Below, piece after piece: positions 35,369-44,207 of a stretch of 64,000 nucleotides of DNA; positions within the stretch are counted from its first letter, which is position 1; every line of letters begins with the position of its first letter. The DNA is from Amycolatopsis circi (GTDB taxonomy: Bacteria > Actinomycetota > Actinomycetes > Mycobacteriales > Pseudonocardiaceae), in the NCBI RefSeq assembly GCF_003385235.1, contig NZ_PQIA01000004.1:1-64000 (forward strand), written 5' to 3'. The notes under the pieces are model-generated. The model did no database searches, was not told the origin of the DNA, and worked only from the letters and a program-made list of their open reading frames with translations. A program made the position numbers and the translations under genes.

Positions 35369-35869
35369 ATGACGACACCGGCGCAGCTCCGCAGAACCGC
35401 CCTGTCCTACCCGGAAACGGCTGAGGCTGCCGTTGACGGCACGGTCGCGTTCACGGTGCAGGGCAAGGAGTTCGCTGCCCTGCGACCGGACCGCCAGGTG
35501 GTTCTGCGGATGACGGCGTCCGATGTGGACGAGATGCGCGCGGAACACCCGACCGCACGCCGCGTTGCGCGGGCTGGGGTTCGGTTGCCGATCGAGGACA
35601 TCAACGGGCAGCAGCTCAACCACTGGGTGCGGCGCGCGTGGCTGGCCCGCGCGCCGAAGCGACTGGCTGCTCCGGTGGCCGCAGCGGGCACGGCCGTGGC
35701 GGGAGAGGTCGGCGACCTGCCCAAGGCGATCGGGAGTCCGGCTACCCGCGCGCTGCATGGTGCGGGGATCACGACGCTCGCCCAGACCGCCGAGCGGACC
35801 GACGCCGAACTGCTGGCCTTGCACGGCGTCGGTCCGAAGGCGGTGCGTCTGCTTCGCGAGGTGCGATAG
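35369..35869 (+). CDS. YjbR/MmcQ-fold protein with C-terminal helix-hairpin-helix
   Basis: 166-aa two-domain protein. Residues 1-95 resemble the MmcQ/YjbR double-wing fold (LRRTALSYPETAEA, GKEFAALRPDRQVVLRM as motif AALRPDRQVVLRM). After an Ala-rich hinge, residues about 118-166 match a helix-hairpin-helix like that of the RNA polymerase alpha C-terminus (IGSPATRALHGAGI, LLALHGVGPKAVRLL). It may bind DNA through the HhH. Convergent with the FAD monooxygenase gene. Probably leaderless (CAGCCT 7 nt before the ATG). Role unknown. Confidence 0.75.
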   Translation: MTTPAQLRRTALSYPETAEAAVDGTVAFTVQGKEFAALRPDRQVVLRMTASDVDEMRAEHPTARRVARAGVRLPIEDINGQQLNHWVRRAWLARAPKRLAAPVAAAGTAVAGEVGDLPKAIGSPATRALHGAGITTLAQTAERTDAELLALHGVGPKAVRLLREVR

Positions 35870-35882
35870 ATCGTCCGTCTAT

Positions 35883-37097
35883 TTAGCGGCGTAGGCGAGC
35901 AGCGGCGGCCAGGAGCGGCGTGCCGACAGCAGTGGCTGCAGCTCCCAGCGCGGTGTCGGTCGCAAGGATCCATCGGACCGTCTTCATCGCCAAGGCCAGG
36001 ACCTCGCCGCCGCGCTGGCGCATTTCGGCCTCGAAACGTGCGACGGCGGTGGTGACGTCTGCTTCGGTGAGGTGCTTGACCAGGCTGGCGGCGTCGCGAA
36101 TGGCCGCGCCCGCGCCCATTCCGGCGGTCGGCGGGGTGGCGTGGACGGCGTCGCCGAGGGCGGTGATTCGGCCGGTGGGCCAGGGGGCGAGATCGGCCGC
36201 GCGAGTGGAGGCGGCGTTGAAGCGGAAGGCGGCGACGCTGTGCGGGTCGGCCTTCGCGATGACTTCGAGGGTGCGCTCGGCCCAGCGTCGTTTGCGGAAG
36301 ACGTCCAGGATCGCGGCCTGCAGTTCGCTGCCGCGGAGGGTGCGCAGGGAGTCGGTCGCCGTGGATTCCGGGAGCATGGCGCCCCAGATGTAGGTGGGGC
36401 CGGTGGTGACGGACATGCGCAGTTCGGGAGCGTCGAGTGCGGCGTTGCCTACTGGGTCGAGGAAACCGACGTACAGCGCGGCTCCGTGGGGTGCGATCGC
36501 GGTGCCGGAGCGAGATCGCAACCGCTCCTGTTCGGGCAGGCTGAGGTCTTGGCGGAGGGTGCGGCCGGAGAATCCGATGATGCCCGCCGGACGGTTGGTC
36601 GGGCCGCCTGCCAGATGCCGGGCGACTACCGAGTGAGCACCATCGGCGCCGACTACCAGGTCCGCAGAAACCGGTGTGCCGTCGGCGAAGAGGACGTGGG
36701 GACCGTCGTAGCTGATGCCGGACACGGTGCGTCCCAGGTTCAGGTCGTCGCCGACCGCTTCGGCCAGCAGCGTGCGCAGGGTGATCCGGTCGACGTCGAC
36801 ACTGCCGCTGTCGCTCAGGTCCGGACCGTGTCCGAGAAGCCGGCCGCGGCGGTCCCAGAACGCGTCGCGTTCGCGGAGCCGGAGTGCCGAGCCCGACGCC
36901 AGTAGCCGCTGCATGATCTTCGCTTCCACCAGTTCTGCCAGCGCCGACTGTGCCCGGTCGTCCAAAGTGATGTGGTAGCCGCCGGTCGCTGTCACGTCGG
37001 TGTCGCGGTCGAACACCGTCACGTCGAATCCCCGGCTGCGCAATCCCGCGCCCAACGAGAGCCCGCCGATTCCGCCGCCGACCACCACTACCCGCAT
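35883..37097 (-). CDS. FAD-dependent monooxygenase
   Basis: 404-aa class A flavin monooxygenase. The ADP-binding motif GGGIGGLS is at 7-14, the DG motif in VVGADGAHS near 152-160, and the second FAD motif in ALGDAVHATPP near 290-300, with GAGAAIRDA. The length is normal for the PHBH-like family. No signal peptide. Divergent from the WYL regulator, which may control it. Substrate unknown; this group hydroxylates aromatics or decorates antibiotics. Confidence 0.87.
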   Translation of the reverse strand: MRVVVVGGGIGGLSLGAGLRSRGFDVTVFDRDTDVTATGGYHITLDDRAQSALAELVEAKIMQRLLASGSALRLRERDAFWDRRGRLLGHGPDLSDSGSVDVDRITLRTLLAEAVGDDLNLGRTVSGISYDGPHVLFADGTPVSADLVVGADGAHSVVARHLAGGPTNRPAGIIGFSGRTLRQDLSLPEQERLRSRSGTAIAPHGAALYVGFLDPVGNAALDAPELRMSVTTGPTYIWGAMLPESTATDSLRTLRGSELQAAILDVFRKRRWAERTLEVIAKADPHSVAAFRFNAASTRAADLAPWPTGRITALGDAVHATPPTAGMGAGAAIRDAASLVKHLTEADVTTAVARFEAEMRQRGGEVLALAMKTVRWILATDTALGAAATAVGTPLLAAAARLRR

Positions 37098-37183
37098 GCC
37101 TGACTGTCCTTCCGCTCTTCTCTCGAACGGAACCCACCTTGCCCCCGGTAGTGGACACCGAGTGGCCAGTACATGATGGGACG

Positions 37184-38176
37184 ATGGCGACCACCTCGCA
37201 CCGAGCGCTCCGGCTGTTGTCTCTGCTGGGAGCAGGCCGGGTGTGGCCGCTGCGCGAACTCGCCGCGCGGCTTGAGGCCAGCGAACGCACCGTCCGTCGT
37301 GACATCGAAACCTTGCGCGGGCTCGATTACTCGATCGAGACCGTGCATGGTCCAGACGGCGGCTACCAGCTCGGTGCCGGGAACACCTTGCCGCCGTTAT
37401 TGTTCGACCACGATCAAGCGCTGGCGGTCGCCGTGGCGTTGCAAACCGCGCCCAGCACGATGTTCGGGCTAGGCGACGACGCTTCGCGCGCCTTGGCGAC
37501 CCTGCACCAGGTGATGCCTCCCGCGCTGCGGGCGTCGATGAAATCCCTGCGCCTGACCCGGTTGCGGAACTACTGGGAATTCCCCGGACCGCCGATCGAC
37601 CCGGCGGCTCTCACCGCGGTCGGGACTGCGGTACGTCACCGTCGGGTGCTGGTCGCGGAGACCCTGCGTCCGGACGGGACTCGCCCCGAGCCCGGGGACA
37701 GCGATTTCCTTCCTGCGTACCAGATCGAGCCGCATCATCTGGTCGTGTGGGCGGCGAGGTGGTATCTGGTCGCCTATGACCGCACCGAAAGCCAATGGCG
37801 AGTGCTCCGAGTCGACCGGTTGCGGCCGCGGCCGACCACGCGCGATTTCCCGGCTCGTGAGCTTCCCGCTGACGACCTGGCCCAGTTCGTGATGAGCACT
37901 CACGACCGCGGCGACACCCCGGCGGAGTGGCCGTGCACCGGCTCCGCCCAGCTCGACCTGCGCGCGGACGTCGTGGCCCGCTGGGCGCCGGGCGGATCCG
38001 TCGTGGAGCACCTCGACGCCGAGCATTCGCGGCTGACACTCGGAGCTTGGTCGTGGGCCGGGATCGCGGGAATCCTCGCCACGTTCGACGCCGAAATGAC
38101 CGAAGTCCGCCCACCCGAACTCAGGGAAGCTTGCCGACGGCTTACCCAGCGGTGGGCCAAGATCGCCGCTGGGTAA
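37184..38176 (+). CDS. WYL-domain transcriptional regulator
   Basis: 330-aa regulator. An HTH_11-like winged helix covers about 5-62 (RALRLLSLLGAGRVWPLRELAARL in part: LRELAARLEASERTVRRDI). A WYL ligand-sensing domain is near 145-225 with the eponymous WYL in ARWYLVAYD, and a WCX C-terminal domain follows. Codon 72 is a TTA leucine (37397-37399), rare in high-GC actinomycetes and read by the bldA-type tRNA, so expression may be tied to development. Divergent from the flavin monooxygenase. Confidence 0.88.
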   Translation: MATTSHRALRLLSLLGAGRVWPLRELAARLEASERTVRRDIETLRGLDYSIETVHGPDGGYQLGAGNTLPPLLFDHDQALAVAVALQTAPSTMFGLGDDASRALATLHQVMPPALRASMKSLRLTRLRNYWEFPGPPIDPAALTAVGTAVRHRRVLVAETLRPDGTRPEPGDSDFLPAYQIEPHHLVVWAARWYLVAYDRTESQWRVLRVDRLRPRPTTRDFPARELPADDLAQFVMSTHDRGDTPAEWPCTGSAQLDLRADVVARWAPGGSVVEHLDAEHSRLTLGAWSWAGIAGILATFDAEMTEVRPPELREACRRLTQRWAKIAAG

Positions 38177-38179
38177 GCG

Positions 38180-38818
38180 TTAGGGCTGCGGTGACTCCGC
38201 TCCGGCCGGTGCAGGCTCCGGCGGGTCGCCTTCGAAACCGTTGGCCCAGTAGCGTCCGCGCAGCGACAGATTCTGCAGCATCCCCGTGGCCTCTTCGGCC
38301 GACATCGGTGCGGGTTCCGTTTCAAGCCACCAGCGCAGCACGGCGAGCTGTTCGCCGACCCACGCCCTGGCGAGCACGCCGAGGTCGATGCGCGGTTTGA
38401 CGTCGTGGTGGTCGGCCCGGGACTTGAACACCGAGCACACCGCGTCGATGCGCGCGTCGGTGAACTGCCGCAGCGCCCGGCCGTCGCCTTCGCCGCGCAG
38501 GATCAGCAGGTAGAGATCCCGGTTCTCGCGGGCGTGCCGGAACAGTTCGAGTGCCGGTTTGCCGGTGAAGCCCACCGAGGACGCCGGGACCAGCGGGCGC
38601 AGCCGTTCGTCCAGCTCCTCCTGGAGTTCGGTGACGACGTGCCGCAGCAGCGCGTCCTTGTCCGGGTAGTGGCTGTAGAACGTCGCGCGGCCCAGGTCGG
38701 CCCGTTCGGTGATGTCCTCCACCGTCACGTTGGCGTATCCGCGTTCGAGCACCAGCGACACCAGCGCGTCGCGGAGCAGGCCGCGGGTGCGGCGGGTACG
38801 TCGGTCAGTGGTCGGCAT
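38180..38818 (-). CDS. TetR family regulator
   Basis: 212-aa TetR protein. HTH at about 8-55 (VTVEDITERADLGRATFYSHYPDK as motifs ITERADLGRATFY and HYPDK). C-terminal domain of the TetR_C_7/TetR_C_33 kind. ATG 38818 has AAGGGGG upstream. Divergent from the acyl-CoA ligase, 109 bp apart; TTGACA at 38860-38865 is a possible -35. A 4-nt gap separates its stop from the convergent WYL gene. Likely repressor of the ligase-to-hydrolase operon. Confidence 0.87.
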   Translation of the reverse strand: MPTTDRRTRRTRGLLRDALVSLVLERGYANVTVEDITERADLGRATFYSHYPDKDALLRHVVTELQEELDERLRPLVPASSVGFTGKPALELFRHARENRDLYLLILRGEGDGRALRQFTDARIDAVCSVFKSRADHHDVKPRIDLGVLARAWVGEQLAVLRWWLETEPAPMSAEEATGMLQNLSLRGRYWANGFEGDPPEPAPAGAESPQP

Positions 38819-38927
38819 GGGCCCCCTTCGATCGTTGCCGGGCCGAGTGTAGCGAACTGTTGACACCGCGACCGTTAATAGACACAGTGTTCAGCATTGG
38901 TCAATCTGACGGAAACAGGGAGTCCGC

Positions 38928-40472
38928 GTGAACCTGGGCAGCTATGTCACCCGTGCCAGCACGTTCTGGCCCGATCAGCAGGCGCTGGTGTGCGGCGAGC
39001 GGCGGTGGACCTATCGCGAGCTGGAGGAGCGGACGAACCGGCTGGCGTCCGCGCTGCTCGCGTCCGGCGTCGAGCCCGGGCAGGCCGTGGCCACCTTCGC
39101 GGGCAACAGCGCGGATCTCGTGGAGACCGAGATCGCTTGCTACAAGGGCGGTTTCCTGCGCGTGCCGATCAGTGCGCGGCTGTCCGCGGGCGAGGTCGAG
39201 CACATCCTGACCGACGCGGACGTGCGGGTGCTGCTGGTCGACGCCGAGCACGCCGAAGCGGCACAGAAGGCGGCCGCCGGAACGTCGTGCGCGCTGATCG
39301 ACTACGACGGCCGCACACCGGACGCCCGCTCTTACGCCGACGTCCTGGCGGCGGGATCGCCGGAGCCGGTCGCGATCGAGGTGGGCGCGGACGATCCGTC
39401 GGTCCTGCACTTCACGTCCGGGTCCACCGGGAAGCTCAAAGCCGCGGTGCAGACCAACGGAAACCGGCTGGCGAACATGCGCAAGCGGTTGATGAGTCCG
39501 GAAGGAGCGCCGTCCGCTTCGGAGCGGTACCTCGCGGCGGGCCCGATCACGCACGCGACCGGAATGGGTTTGCTGGCAGCGTTTTCTCGCGGGGCGACCG
39601 CGGTGGTGCTGCCGCGGTTCACCGCCGAGGAGTTCTTGCAGGCGGTCGAGAAGGAGCGGATCACCTCGACGTTCCTGGTGCCGGTGATGCTGAACATGGT
39701 GCTGTCGCATCCGGGCGTCCACACCGCGGACGTGTCCTCGCTTCGCTGTGTGCGGGTGGGCGGCGCGCCGGTGTCGCCGCAGCGGTTGCGCGACGCGGTG
39801 GCGGCGTTCGGCCCGGTGGTGATGCAGGGCTACGGCCAAGGCGAGACCACCAGCGGCGTCACGGTGCTGACCTGCCAGGACGTGGTGCGCGGCATCGAGG
39901 AGGACCCGGAACTGCTGTCCTCGGCCGGGCGGCCGTTGTTCGACTCCGAGGTCCGGGTGGTCGACGACGACGGACAGCCGGTGCCTGCCGGAGAACTCGG
40001 CGAGGTGGTGGTGCGCGGGCCGGACTGCGTCACGGAGTACTGGCACGAACCGGATCTGTCCGCGGAGACGTTCCGCGACGGCTGGGTGTACACCGGCGAC
40101 ATCGGTTACCTGCGCGCCGACGGCTATCTGTTCATTGTGGACCGCAAGAAGGACATGATCATTTCCGGCGGCTACAACATTTTCTGCACCGAAGTGGAAT
40201 CCGTGCTCTACGAACATCCCGCGGTTTCCGAGGCGTGCGTGGTGGGCGTGCCCGACGAGCAGTGGGGCGAAGCGGTGAAGGCGGTCGTCGTCCGCCGGTC
40301 TGAGGTGACCGCCGAGGAGCTGATCGAGTTCTGCGCGGAACGGTTGGCACGCATCAAGAAGCCTCGCTCGGTGGATTTCGCCGACGAACTCCCGGTGAAC
40401 CGCAACGGCAAGATCGACCGGCGCGCGGTGCGGGACCGGTATTGGGCGGGCGAAGCACGGAAAGTCCACTGA
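38928..40472 (+). CDS. AMP-forming acyl-CoA synthetase
   Basis: 514-aa ANL-superfamily ligase activating a carboxylic acid to acyl-CoA through acyl-AMP. Core motifs: A3 FTSGSTGKLKAAV (Lys-Ala where Pro-Lys-Gly is usual), A5 YGQGETT, A7 YTGDIG, A8 DRKKDMIISGGYNIF and the A10 Lys in NRNGKIDR. First gene of a tightly packed operon with the acyl-CoA dehydrogenase-like gene, MFS transporter and serine hydrolase. It opens with NLGSYVTRAS, typical of the fatty/aromatic acid ligases (FadD3-like). Acid substrate unknown. Confidence 0.9.
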   Translation: MNLGSYVTRASTFWPDQQALVCGERRWTYRELEERTNRLASALLASGVEPGQAVATFAGNSADLVETEIACYKGGFLRVPISARLSAGEVEHILTDADVRVLLVDAEHAEAAQKAAAGTSCALIDYDGRTPDARSYADVLAAGSPEPVAIEVGADDPSVLHFTSGSTGKLKAAVQTNGNRLANMRKRLMSPEGAPSASERYLAAGPITHATGMGLLAAFSRGATAVVLPRFTAEEFLQAVEKERITSTFLVPVMLNMVLSHPGVHTADVSSLRCVRVGGAPVSPQRLRDAVAAFGPVVMQGYGQGETTSGVTVLTCQDVVRGIEEDPELLSSAGRPLFDSEVRVVDDDGQPVPAGELGEVVVRGPDCVTEYWHEPDLSAETFRDGWVYTGDIGYLRADGYLFIVDRKKDMIISGGYNIFCTEVESVLYEHPAVSEACVVGVPDEQWGEAVKAVVVRRSEVTAEELIEFCAERLARIKKPRSVDFADELPVNRNGKIDRRAVRDRYWAGEARKVH

Positions 40473-40483
40473 GGAGGCCCGGC

Positions 40484-41674
40484 ATGTCCTTCACCCTTAC
40501 CCCGGCGTATGACGACAACCCGCGCTTGGCGGAGCTGGTCGGCCGGCTGCGCGAATACTTGTCCGGCGAACTCGCCGATTACGAGGCCGCCCTCGGGCTG
40601 ACCCCGGAGACGCCGCTGACCCGGGCCATGATCGAACCGGTGTGGAAACGCTGCCGCGAGCTGGGTTTTTACGGCGTCCACCTGCCCAGCGAGTACGGCG
40701 GCCTCGACCTGAGCTACACCGAACTGGCCGCGCTCAAAGAGGAAGTCGGCGCGTCCGGCCGCATCCTCTACCACTGCGTGCTCGGCGATCTCGGCGGCCC
40801 GCTGCGCGCTGGCGCGATCTTCACGACGGCCACCGACGACCAGCGCGAGCGATACCTGCTGCCGGTGGTTCGCGGGGAACGCGCGTGCTGCTTCTCGCTC
40901 ACCGAAACCAATGCCGGGTCGGACGTGCGCGCCATGCACACCACGGCGACCCCGGACGGCGACGGCTGGCGGATCAGCGGTCACAAAGTGTTCTCCTCGG
41001 CCGGTCCCATCGCCGACTTCTCCGTGCTGGTCGCCCGGATGGCAGGGGAGGAGGAGAGCTACTCGGCGTTCCTGGTCGATCTCGACTCGCCGGGCTGCAC
41101 CGTCGCCGACGGCGAGGTTCCGATGTCCGGCCAGCACATCGAATCCGACATCATCCTCGACAGCTGCTACGTCGGCCCGCAGCAGCTGCTCGGCCGGGTC
41201 GGCGACGGGCTGCGCATCGGGCTCGGCCGGGTCACCACCAACCGGCTGCTGCACTGCCCGACCGTGCTCGGCCACGCACGTCGCGCGCTGGAACTCACCA
41301 TCGAATTCGCCCGTACCCGCCAGGTGTTCGGCGGCCCGCTGGCGGCGCTGCAGTCGATCCAGCACAAGATCGCCAACATGGCCACCGCGTACTACGCGGC
41401 CCGCGCCATGACCTACGACGCACTGTCCGAATTGGACTCCGGAAGCAAACCGAGCACGGAGGCGTTCATGTGCAAGCTGTTCGTGGCGGAGAACGCCTTC
41501 CGCATCGCCGACGAAGCGGTGCAGATCCACGGCAAGGCCGGGCTCGTGCGCGGGGCCGAGGTGGAGTGGCTGTTCCGCCGCCTGCGGATGTTCCGCGTGC
41601 TGACCGGGTCGTCGGAGATTCAGAAGAACGGGATCGCCAAGGCCCTGCTCCAGCCGTCCGGGACACAGCGATGA
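40484..41674 (+). CDS. Acyl-CoA dehydrogenase-like flavoprotein without canonical catalytic Glu
   Basis: 396-aa acyl-CoA dehydrogenase-family protein. FAD-binding elements are present (CFSLTETNAGSD, RISGHKVFSSAG, TRQVFGGPLAALQSIQ as motif RQVFGGPL, QIHGKAGL). The C-terminal segment that normally reads YEGTSQIQ reads LTGSSEIQ, so the usual catalytic Glu is Thr; the alternative Glu of isovaleryl-type enzymes (LERL) reads TNRL. It may use another base, or catalyse a different reaction. ATG 40484 has GAGGAGG. Its stop overlaps the MFS start (ATGA). Confidence 0.85.
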   Translation: MSFTLTPAYDDNPRLAELVGRLREYLSGELADYEAALGLTPETPLTRAMIEPVWKRCRELGFYGVHLPSEYGGLDLSYTELAALKEEVGASGRILYHCVLGDLGGPLRAGAIFTTATDDQRERYLLPVVRGERACCFSLTETNAGSDVRAMHTTATPDGDGWRISGHKVFSSAGPIADFSVLVARMAGEEESYSAFLVDLDSPGCTVADGEVPMSGQHIESDIILDSCYVGPQQLLGRVGDGLRIGLGRVTTNRLLHCPTVLGHARRALELTIEFARTRQVFGGPLAALQSIQHKIANMATAYYAARAMTYDALSELDSGSKPSTEAFMCKLFVAENAFRIADEAVQIHGKAGLVRGAEVEWLFRRLRMFRVLTGSSEIQKNGIAKALLQPSGTQR

Positions 41675-42993
41675 AGCCCGCCGGGACCCGGGCGCGGTCA
41701 GCGGCGCTCACAGACGGCGTCACCGGGAGCAGTTGGCTGCGCCGCTGGTCAGTGGTGGCGATGCTGCTGCTGTTCATGCTGATCAACTACGGCGACAAGG
41801 CCGTCCTCGGGCTGGCGGCGCGGCCGATCATGCACGAGTTCGGACTGAGCCCGTCGCAGTACGGCCTGCTGTCGAGTGCGTTCTTCTTCCTGTTCAGCGT
41901 GTGCGCGCTGGCGGTCGGCTTCGCGTCGAGCCGGATCTCGACGCGGTGGATCCTGCTGGTGCTCGCGCTGGTCTGGGCGGTGACGCAGGTGTCCGTGGTC
42001 GCCGCGAGCGGGGTAGGACTGCTTCTGCTCAGCCGGATCGTGCTCGGCGCCGCCGAAGGACCCGCGCAGCCGATGGCGCTGCACGCCGCCTACAGCTGGT
42101 TTCCCAATGCCAAGCGCAACATCCCGAGCGCGCTGATCGTCGGCGGCGGCGCGCTGGGCGGGGCGATCGCGACTCCGCTGCTCACCGTGGTGATCGTGCA
42201 CTTCGGCTGGCGGGCCGCGTTCCTGGCGATGTTCCTGGTGGGCTGCGTCTGGTGCCTGCTGTGGCTGGTGATCGGCCGCGACGGCCCGGTCGACCACGCC
42301 CCGGCCGGTGCGGCGCCGGTCCCGGCCAGCCGCGTTCCGTATCGGCGGATCCTGCTGTCCGGAACGTGGCTCGGCGGGTTCACGGGCGCGTTCGGCGCGT
42401 ACTGGACTTCCACGCTGATGGTCGCCTGGCTGCCGTCCTACCTCGAAATGGCGCTCGGCTACAGCCCCGGCGAGGCGGCCGCGATCACGACGATTCCGTG
42501 GGTGGCCGGGCTGATCCTGACCTTCACGCACGGCGCGATCACCCAATGGCTGTTGCATCTCGGCGTGCCCAGCCGGATCGCCCGCGGCATCCTCGGCGGC
42601 TGCGTGCTGATCCTGGCGGGCTTGGCGATGGTGCTGCTGCCGACCGTGACGCAGCCCGCGCTGCGAATCGTCCTGATCGCGGTGGCGTTCAGCTTCCACG
42701 GCGTCACCTTCGCCAACGGGCAGACGGTCAACAGCGAGATCAGCCCGCCCGCGCAGCGAGGTGCGGTGCTGTCGGTCAGCGTCGCGCTGGTCACCGTCGC
42801 CGGGCTGCTCGCTCCGTACCTCACCGGCCGGCTCGTCGAGGCCGCCGACGGACCGGCCGCCGGGTTCGCCACCGCGTTCGCGATTCCCGGAGTCCTGATG
42901 ATCACGGGCGGGCTGGCCGCGCTGTTCTTCGTGCGCCCGGAACGCGACGCCCGCCGGATCGCGGCATTCGCCGTAGCCAAGGAGAAACCGTGA
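41671..42993 (+). CDS. MFS transporter, anion:cation symporter-like
   Basis: 440-aa major facilitator with 12 predicted helices. Helix 1 carries INYGDKAVLGLA, helix 2 region YGLLSSAFFFLFSV, and the RILLGAAEGPAQPM-like segment (RIVLGAAEGPAQP) is typical of the ACS family that moves organic acids such as hexuronates, phthalate or vanillate-type aromatics. Encoded between a CoA ligase/dehydrogenase pair and a hydrolase, so it probably imports the acid or ester they act on. Overlaps both neighbours by 4 nt. Confidence 0.87.
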   Translation: MKPAGTRARSAALTDGVTGSSWLRRWSVVAMLLLFMLINYGDKAVLGLAARPIMHEFGLSPSQYGLLSSAFFFLFSVCALAVGFASSRISTRWILLVLALVWAVTQVSVVAASGVGLLLLSRIVLGAAEGPAQPMALHAAYSWFPNAKRNIPSALIVGGGALGGAIATPLLTVVIVHFGWRAAFLAMFLVGCVWCLLWLVIGRDGPVDHAPAGAAPVPASRVPYRRILLSGTWLGGFTGAFGAYWTSTLMVAWLPSYLEMALGYSPGEAAAITTIPWVAGLILTFTHGAITQWLLHLGVPSRIARGILGGCVLILAGLAMVLLPTVTQPALRIVLIAVAFSFHGVTFANGQTVNSEISPPAQRGAVLSVSVALVTVAGLLAPYLTGRLVEAADGPAAGFATAFAIPGVLMITGGLAALFFVRPERDARRIAAFAVAKEKP

Positions 42994-44162
42994 CCAGTCC
43001 GTACACAGTGGACAATGCCTACTGGAGCCGCGGCTACGTCGACCCGGCGTTCGTCCGCCTCGGCATGACGCGGGCCAGGGAAACCGGCCCGACCCGGCGG
43101 GTGTGGCGCGGCTCCGGCCCCCGCTGGGACCTGCCCGAGGGTTCCCGCGACCTCGACGACCTGTTTGTCACCCCGCGCACCGGGGGACCGACGGTCACTC
43201 TGACTGAGTTCCTGGCCGGCGCGGAAACCGACGCGATCCTGGTCGCACACCAGGGAAAGATCGTCTACGAGCGATATTTCCACGGCATGCGGCCGCACGA
43301 CGTCCACCTGTCCGCGTCGGTCGCGAAGTCGTGGGCCGGGCTGCTCGCCGCACTCCTCCTGGACGAAGGCGTGCTCGAGGCCGATCAACCGCTGGCCCAC
43401 TACGCGCCCGAACTCGCGGGCACCGCGTTCGGTGACGCCACGATCCACCACCTGCTGCACATGGGCACCGTGATGGACTACGGCGGTCGGCCGTTCTGCA
43501 AACCCCTTGAGGCGCAACGGTATTTCGCCGCCGTCGGCATCGTGCCCCGTCCCGCTGGCTACGCCGGGCCGACGAGCGTCAAGGAGCACCTCGCCACCGC
43601 GCAGGCCGTCGCACCGCCGGGAACCGAATTCCGCTACGACAACGGAAACACCGAGGCCGTGGCCGAAGCTCTTCGCCGCGTCACCGGCGCCAACCTCGCC
43701 GATCTGTGGAGCGAACGGGTCTGGGCCCGGCTGGGCGCGGAAGAGGACGGCGCCTACTGCCTGGATCCCACCGGCACGGAGATCGCCTGCGGCCGCTACA
43801 GCGCGACCCTTCGCGACCTAGCCCGGGTAGGGGAGATGCTGCGCAATGGCGGTGCGATCGGCGCGCAGCAGATCGTGCCGGAACGTGTCGTCGCCGATCT
43901 GACTGAGGTGCCGCCCGGTCCCGCTCAGCGCGCCTTGCCGACTGGAGCCGCGCGGCCGATCGGTTACCACAATTTCTGGTGGGTCCCTGACGATGGCCAC
44001 GGCACGTTCGGCGCGCGCGGTATCCACGGTCAGCGTCTGCAGGTCAGTCCGGGCCGGGAGCTGGTCATCGCGCACTACGGATCGCACCTGATGTCGCCGT
44101 CGGTCCCGGTGCCGCCGCTCGAAGCCGTGTTCGCCCAGATCGGTGATCATCTCGCCGGGTAG
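42990..44162 (+). CDS. Beta-lactamase-fold serine hydrolase (class C/NylB-like)
   Basis: 390-aa serine hydrolase. SxxK is SVAK at 110-113, with Tyr in FRYDNGN near 212 as the second catalytic motif (YxN) and GIHGQ in place of KTG. No signal peptide, as in 6-aminohexanoate-dimer hydrolase and cytoplasmic esterases of this fold, so a role in beta-lactam resistance is unlikely. GTG 42990 overlaps the MFS stop (GTGA). It may release the acid that the ligase activates. Confidence 0.85.
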   Translation: MTSPYTVDNAYWSRGYVDPAFVRLGMTRARETGPTRRVWRGSGPRWDLPEGSRDLDDLFVTPRTGGPTVTLTEFLAGAETDAILVAHQGKIVYERYFHGMRPHDVHLSASVAKSWAGLLAALLLDEGVLEADQPLAHYAPELAGTAFGDATIHHLLHMGTVMDYGGRPFCKPLEAQRYFAAVGIVPRPAGYAGPTSVKEHLATAQAVAPPGTEFRYDNGNTEAVAEALRRVTGANLADLWSERVWARLGAEEDGAYCLDPTGTEIACGRYSATLRDLARVGEMLRNGGAIGAQQIVPERVVADLTEVPPGPAQRALPTGAARPIGYHNFWWVPDDGHGTFGARGIHGQRLQVSPGRELVIAHYGSHLMSPSVPVPPLEAVFAQIGDHLAG

Positions 44163-44179
44163 CGCGACGCGGCGATACC

Positions 44180-44187
44180 GAACGTTC
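44180..44187. promoter_or_regulatory. GAACGTTC palindrome upstream of TetR gene
   Basis: Perfect 8-bp palindrome immediately upstream of a -10-like TAGCGT (44195-44200). The same 8-mer is at 44858-44865, before the next gene. Two copies bracketing a TetR gene suggest autoregulation and control of the membrane-protein gene. Confidence 0.5.
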
Positions 44188-44207
44188 TCTCTGCTAGCGT
44201 GGCCGTT

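Noticed and set aside
42990-44162. Beta-lactam resistance gene
   Set aside because: SxxK and YxN are present but there is no signal peptide and the operon is metabolic; NylB/esterase-like is a better reading.
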